Of a stretch of DNA of 64,000 nt, positions 61,041 to 64,000 are shown piece by piece. Positions within the stretch are counted from its first letter, which is position 1, and each line of letters opens with the position of its first letter. The notes beneath the pieces are model-generated. The model saw nothing but the letters and a program-made list of their open reading frames with translations, had not been told where the DNA came from and ran no database searches. Where the stretch lies: the NCBI RefSeq assembly GCF_026213295.1, contig NC_079423.1:14260538-14324537 (forward strand), read 5' to 3'. A program made the position numbers and the translations under genes. Source of the stretch: Gadus chalcogrammus. Its lineage: Eukaryota > Chordata > Actinopteri > Gadiformes > Gadidae.

Positions 61041-63100
61041 ATGGAGCTGAAAAAAGGAATTTGGCTCATCTACCTCCATTTGATGTTGTTTCATGGTAAG
61101 GTGCATTGTTGTTATTTTAACAATATGTTGCTACCGTAATTTGGAATGGACAGACCCAAGCAGCAGCCGGGCAAATTCCTGGACCAACACTATTTGTAAA
61201 GGACAGAACACTACAACTATTAATGCATCTGTTACTGTTACTAGGATTTTTTTAAATAATATTTGATGTTCAATATTAAATGCTAAATTATCATGTTAAC
61301 CTTTTGCTTCTCCACTGAATGTTTATTCAAATAGTCAATGGGTCAGCTTTAAATTGCACCTGGCCAAATGCTGAATCCCTTTATGATGCGCTTGACGAAA
61401 CAATATTTTCAAAGAAACATCTACGCCCTGTGAATCTGCTTGAAACACCAACAAATGTCTCCATCTCTTTCATTTTGGTTGGAATTCTTGGAGTAGTAAG
61501 TGCGCTCTTATATCCGTGTAGATTATTTAAAACATTTCTGTTCATTTTAAATGCTAAAACTAATTTGTATGTTAAAAGTCCAAATCATGCGGCTTACTTC
61601 ATCAAATTTTTCTTATCTAGAATGAAAAAGCACAAACATTTACAACTTTCTTATGGATTCGTCTTGTAAGTAAATATAATACATTCATCAGTTAACTTTC
61701 AATTTGTAAAATAAGAAACATTGCATTTTTTTTTTAATAACTTCTGTTGAATGTAGGAGTGGATCATTGAGGGTTTGACCTGGGACGAGAAGGAATGTGG
61801 TTCAGAGAAACTGTCGGTTAAACGTGAAAACCTGTGGATTCCAGACATTTTCATCTTAGAGTTGTAAGTCAGAATTAAGTTGTGTGTCTTTTGATTAAAA
61901 GGAAATGGCTTGGAAGTCTCGTCGCTCTACTGAGCTATTTAGAAGGTGTTGACTGCTAATATGCAAAGTAGTCTCATCCAATCTTTCACCAACCTTTCAC
62001 ATGTTAACAACCTTGGCTGCGGCCAGTGCGTCTATATTTTCATTCCGAAGCATGAATTTGATTAGGTAATTAAGAAATGGATTGATAATTTCCAACTATT
62101 ATTCTCCTGTAATTATATGATCTGCTTGATTGCAGCATGGATGAGGACCAGTCCCCCGTCACTCCCTATGTCTATATAGACAGCAAGGGTCATGTAATGG
62201 ATGAGAAACCACTCAGAGTGGTGAGCTCCTGCAAATTAGGAATTCTCAGGTTCCCTTTCGACGTCCAAAACTGTAGTTTATCCTTTGGATCCTTTATCCA
62301 CTATGGTAAGTCAAAAAGAATGGAGGCGCGCGAGTGAACACATACACACATGTGTACAACACATAAAATAATTGGTTGTACTTTGTTTTCAGATTCGGCA
62401 ATTCGCATGGTTCTGGGCATGTCTGCAGAACGGATTCTGAGTCAGAGCAGAGAAGTTTTACAGACTGAAGGGGAATGGGAACTCCTAAACATCACAGCAG
62501 CTGAGAGTTTGTTATCTTTGGATGGTGGAGGTTACCACGATATAGTATTCAATGTAAGTAAGGTATATTTCAAGTTTTTCATTCAAATTGTTGCATAATT
62601 TAAATGATATGATCTATGTTAAACATATATGCATACAAATATATTGTATAAGCCATTTCTTCTGTGTATGTCTTTGTGCAGGATACATTTATATTCATAC
62701 AGACATAACATGTATAACTTTTGAAACCATCCAACAAAAAATAAAGTATGTCGTCAGCATACGAATATGCAAGTCAATCAATATATTTGGATAAATAATT
62801 TATGCTACTTTATAATAAGCACCAAGACTACCATTTTAATCATCCTTGATGGAAGCTTTGAGCACAATTTTTTTCTTTTGTCAAGTTAGATTTTGCTCAA
62901 GCGTAGACCAGTCCTCTATGTGGTCAACCTGATGATCCCCAGCTGCTTCCTGAACACAGTGGACCTCTTCAGCTTCCTGCTACCCCCACAGAGTGTGGAC
63001 CGCTCGGCCTTTAAGATGACCCTCATCTTAGGCTACACCGTCTTCTTGTTGATTATGAATGACTTGCTGCCGGTCACCGGGAACACCACACCCGCCATCA
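61041..63100 (+). CDS. htr3-like: 5-HT3-like Cys-loop receptor G (exons 1-7)
   Basis: Exons: 61041-61095, 61335-61495, 61621-61665, 61757-61863, 62136-62305, 62393-62553, 62890-63100, with the phases of the other copies; 303 codons are seen. Signal peptide [18 protein letters not shown]; loop [11 protein letters not shown]; Cys-loop [15 protein letters not shown]; loop B FGSFIHY; M1 starts [19 protein letters not shown]2 [18 protein letters not shown] with Asp at -1'. Exons 1-6 differ clearly from D and F, while exon 7 is almost the same at the DNA level, which suggests gene conversion or strong constraint. Exons 8 and 9 do not appear in the 900 bases that follow, so the gene either continues past the window or is truncated. 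No internal stop is seen. Confidence 0.8.
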
Positions 63101-63627
63101 GTAAGGAACAACTCCACATTAACGCTCACTACACTTTGGGTGCAACATCAATCCCAATTTTCCTTTGTTGTTAATGCATTACCTCAAAATACATATAGGC
63201 TATAATTGTCGGTTGTTTTTGAACAGCTCCAGTAACCACTGAGCCATTGTATTTTTTGTAACATCTCTGCTCATGGGAGTTAAGTGAAGTCAAGACAATT
63301 TTATTGGTGTAGCCTTAATCGCATTTAAGGGCTGCCTGAGTCTCTGAGGGCTTCACAGGCCCGTTGAGAGCTAATTATGCTGTAGCGCTTATTTATGGTA
63401 ACAATAATAATACATTTAATTTAGAGGCGCCTTTCAAGACACCGAAGGTCACCTTACAGAGCATATAGTCATCATAAATCGTTTAAAAAAAGCAAGACAT
63501 TGTGGAAAAAATAAATAAATAAACATAATAAATAAAAAATAAATAAAACAAAAACAAGACAAAACAAAACAAAACAAACAAACAATCAAAACAGTGATCA
63601 GTTAGACGTTGTGTGCGTTGGGTTTTT
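63101..63627. other. Intron 7 of gene G or 3' spacer, with interspersed repeats
   Basis: From about 63400 to 63530 it repeats a segment of the family R element (CAAGGTCACCTTACAGAG ... CAAGACATTGTGGAAAAATA at 30460-30530 against 63447-63512). An AAACA-rich low-complexity run lies at 63520-63590. Exon 8 of gene G is not seen. Confidence 0.5.
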
Positions 63628-63820
63628 CATGCAATAATTTGAATGAAAAACTTGAAATATACCTTACTTACATTGAATACTATATCGTGGTAACCTCCAC
63701 CATCCTAAGATAACAAACTCTCAGCTGCTGTGATGTTTAGGAGTTCCCATTCCCCTTCAGTCTGTAAAACTTCTCTGTTCTGACTCAGAATCCGTTCTGC
63801 AGACAGGCCCAGAACCATGC
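63628..63820 (-). pseudogene. Inverted partial copy of a G-like exon 6
   Basis: On the minus strand, 63820-63672 matches gene G exon 6 from GCATGGTTCTGGGC to the exon end, with its donor GTAAGTAAGG, and 63671-63628 continues into the same intron. It lacks the first bases of the exon and the acceptor. It has a stop (TTATCTTAGGAT, where G has TTATCTTTGGAT). It is thus a non-coding inverted fragment or part of a decayed tail-to-tail copy. Confidence 0.85.
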
Positions 63821-64000
63821 TGCGTTGTGTATTAGATAGTTATGTCATAATCGTCGGTACGGCACAAATGCCGGACCCGTTTAACCGTATGCATGTATTC
63901 AGGTGGGATAATAGGATTCCTTTAATTCCATGAATGCGACGCAATAAATGTTGAAAAACTGCAACTCCTTATGGTTTCAAATGTCAAATATTAGGGCAAA
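63821..64000. other. Window end, no feature seen
   Basis: I see no coding exon or recognisable repeat in these bases. Confidence 0.4.

Overview
The window is nuclear DNA of a ray-finned (teleost) fish. The genes are split into small exons with GT/AG borders and conserved intron phases. The spacers are packed with DNA transposons (hAT, Harbinger, TTAA- and TA-target families), an L2-like LINE, tRNA-type SINE pieces, a Pao-type integrase scrap and long TG, TC and ATT microsatellites. I cannot name the species from the sequence.

Two gene families make up nearly all host coding sequence, and both are tandem arrays. (1) A type I cytokine receptor that I read as interleukin-4 receptor alpha (il4r). 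Copy 1 (2816-4561) shows only its transmembrane and cytoplasmic exons, because its 5' part lies left of the window. Copy 2 (9192-14710) has nine recognisable exons. (2) A Cys-loop channel family most like the 5-HT3 serotonin receptors, with the nine-exon layout of that family. There are seven copies: pseudogene A (5751-7513), B (18969-22161), C (24569-28122), D (38822-45651, signal exon one base short), E (50138-50454, an exon 1-2 fragment), F (52501-57763, damaged in a patch rich in indels) and G (61041-63100, continuing past what I can follow). Part of exon 6 of a G-like copy also lies inverted at 63628-63820.

Layout: 1-7513 is one duplicated [il4r + htr3-like] unit and 9192-22400 is a second. 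23500-28400 is a further duplicate of the B gene and its promoter side. 28640-36811 is a composite of nested transposons. 36812-60670 is a set of tandem duplicates of the D-type gene and its upstream block, interrupted by more transposons. 61041 onward is the more divergent gene G.

Because the units are duplicated, many transposon insertions have an intact empty site elsewhere in the same window. This lets their borders and target duplications be read directly (TA for two elements at 14753-15981 and 41224-42965, TTAA for the 47341 element, 8 bp for several hAT elements). It also orders events: duplication first, insertion later, or the reverse. I found no convincing wholly new gene system. 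The most notable points are the clustered, fast-changing 5-HT3-like receptors with an altered agonist site, the nested transposon archive, and a patch at 56640-57470 that looks like assembly error rather than biology.
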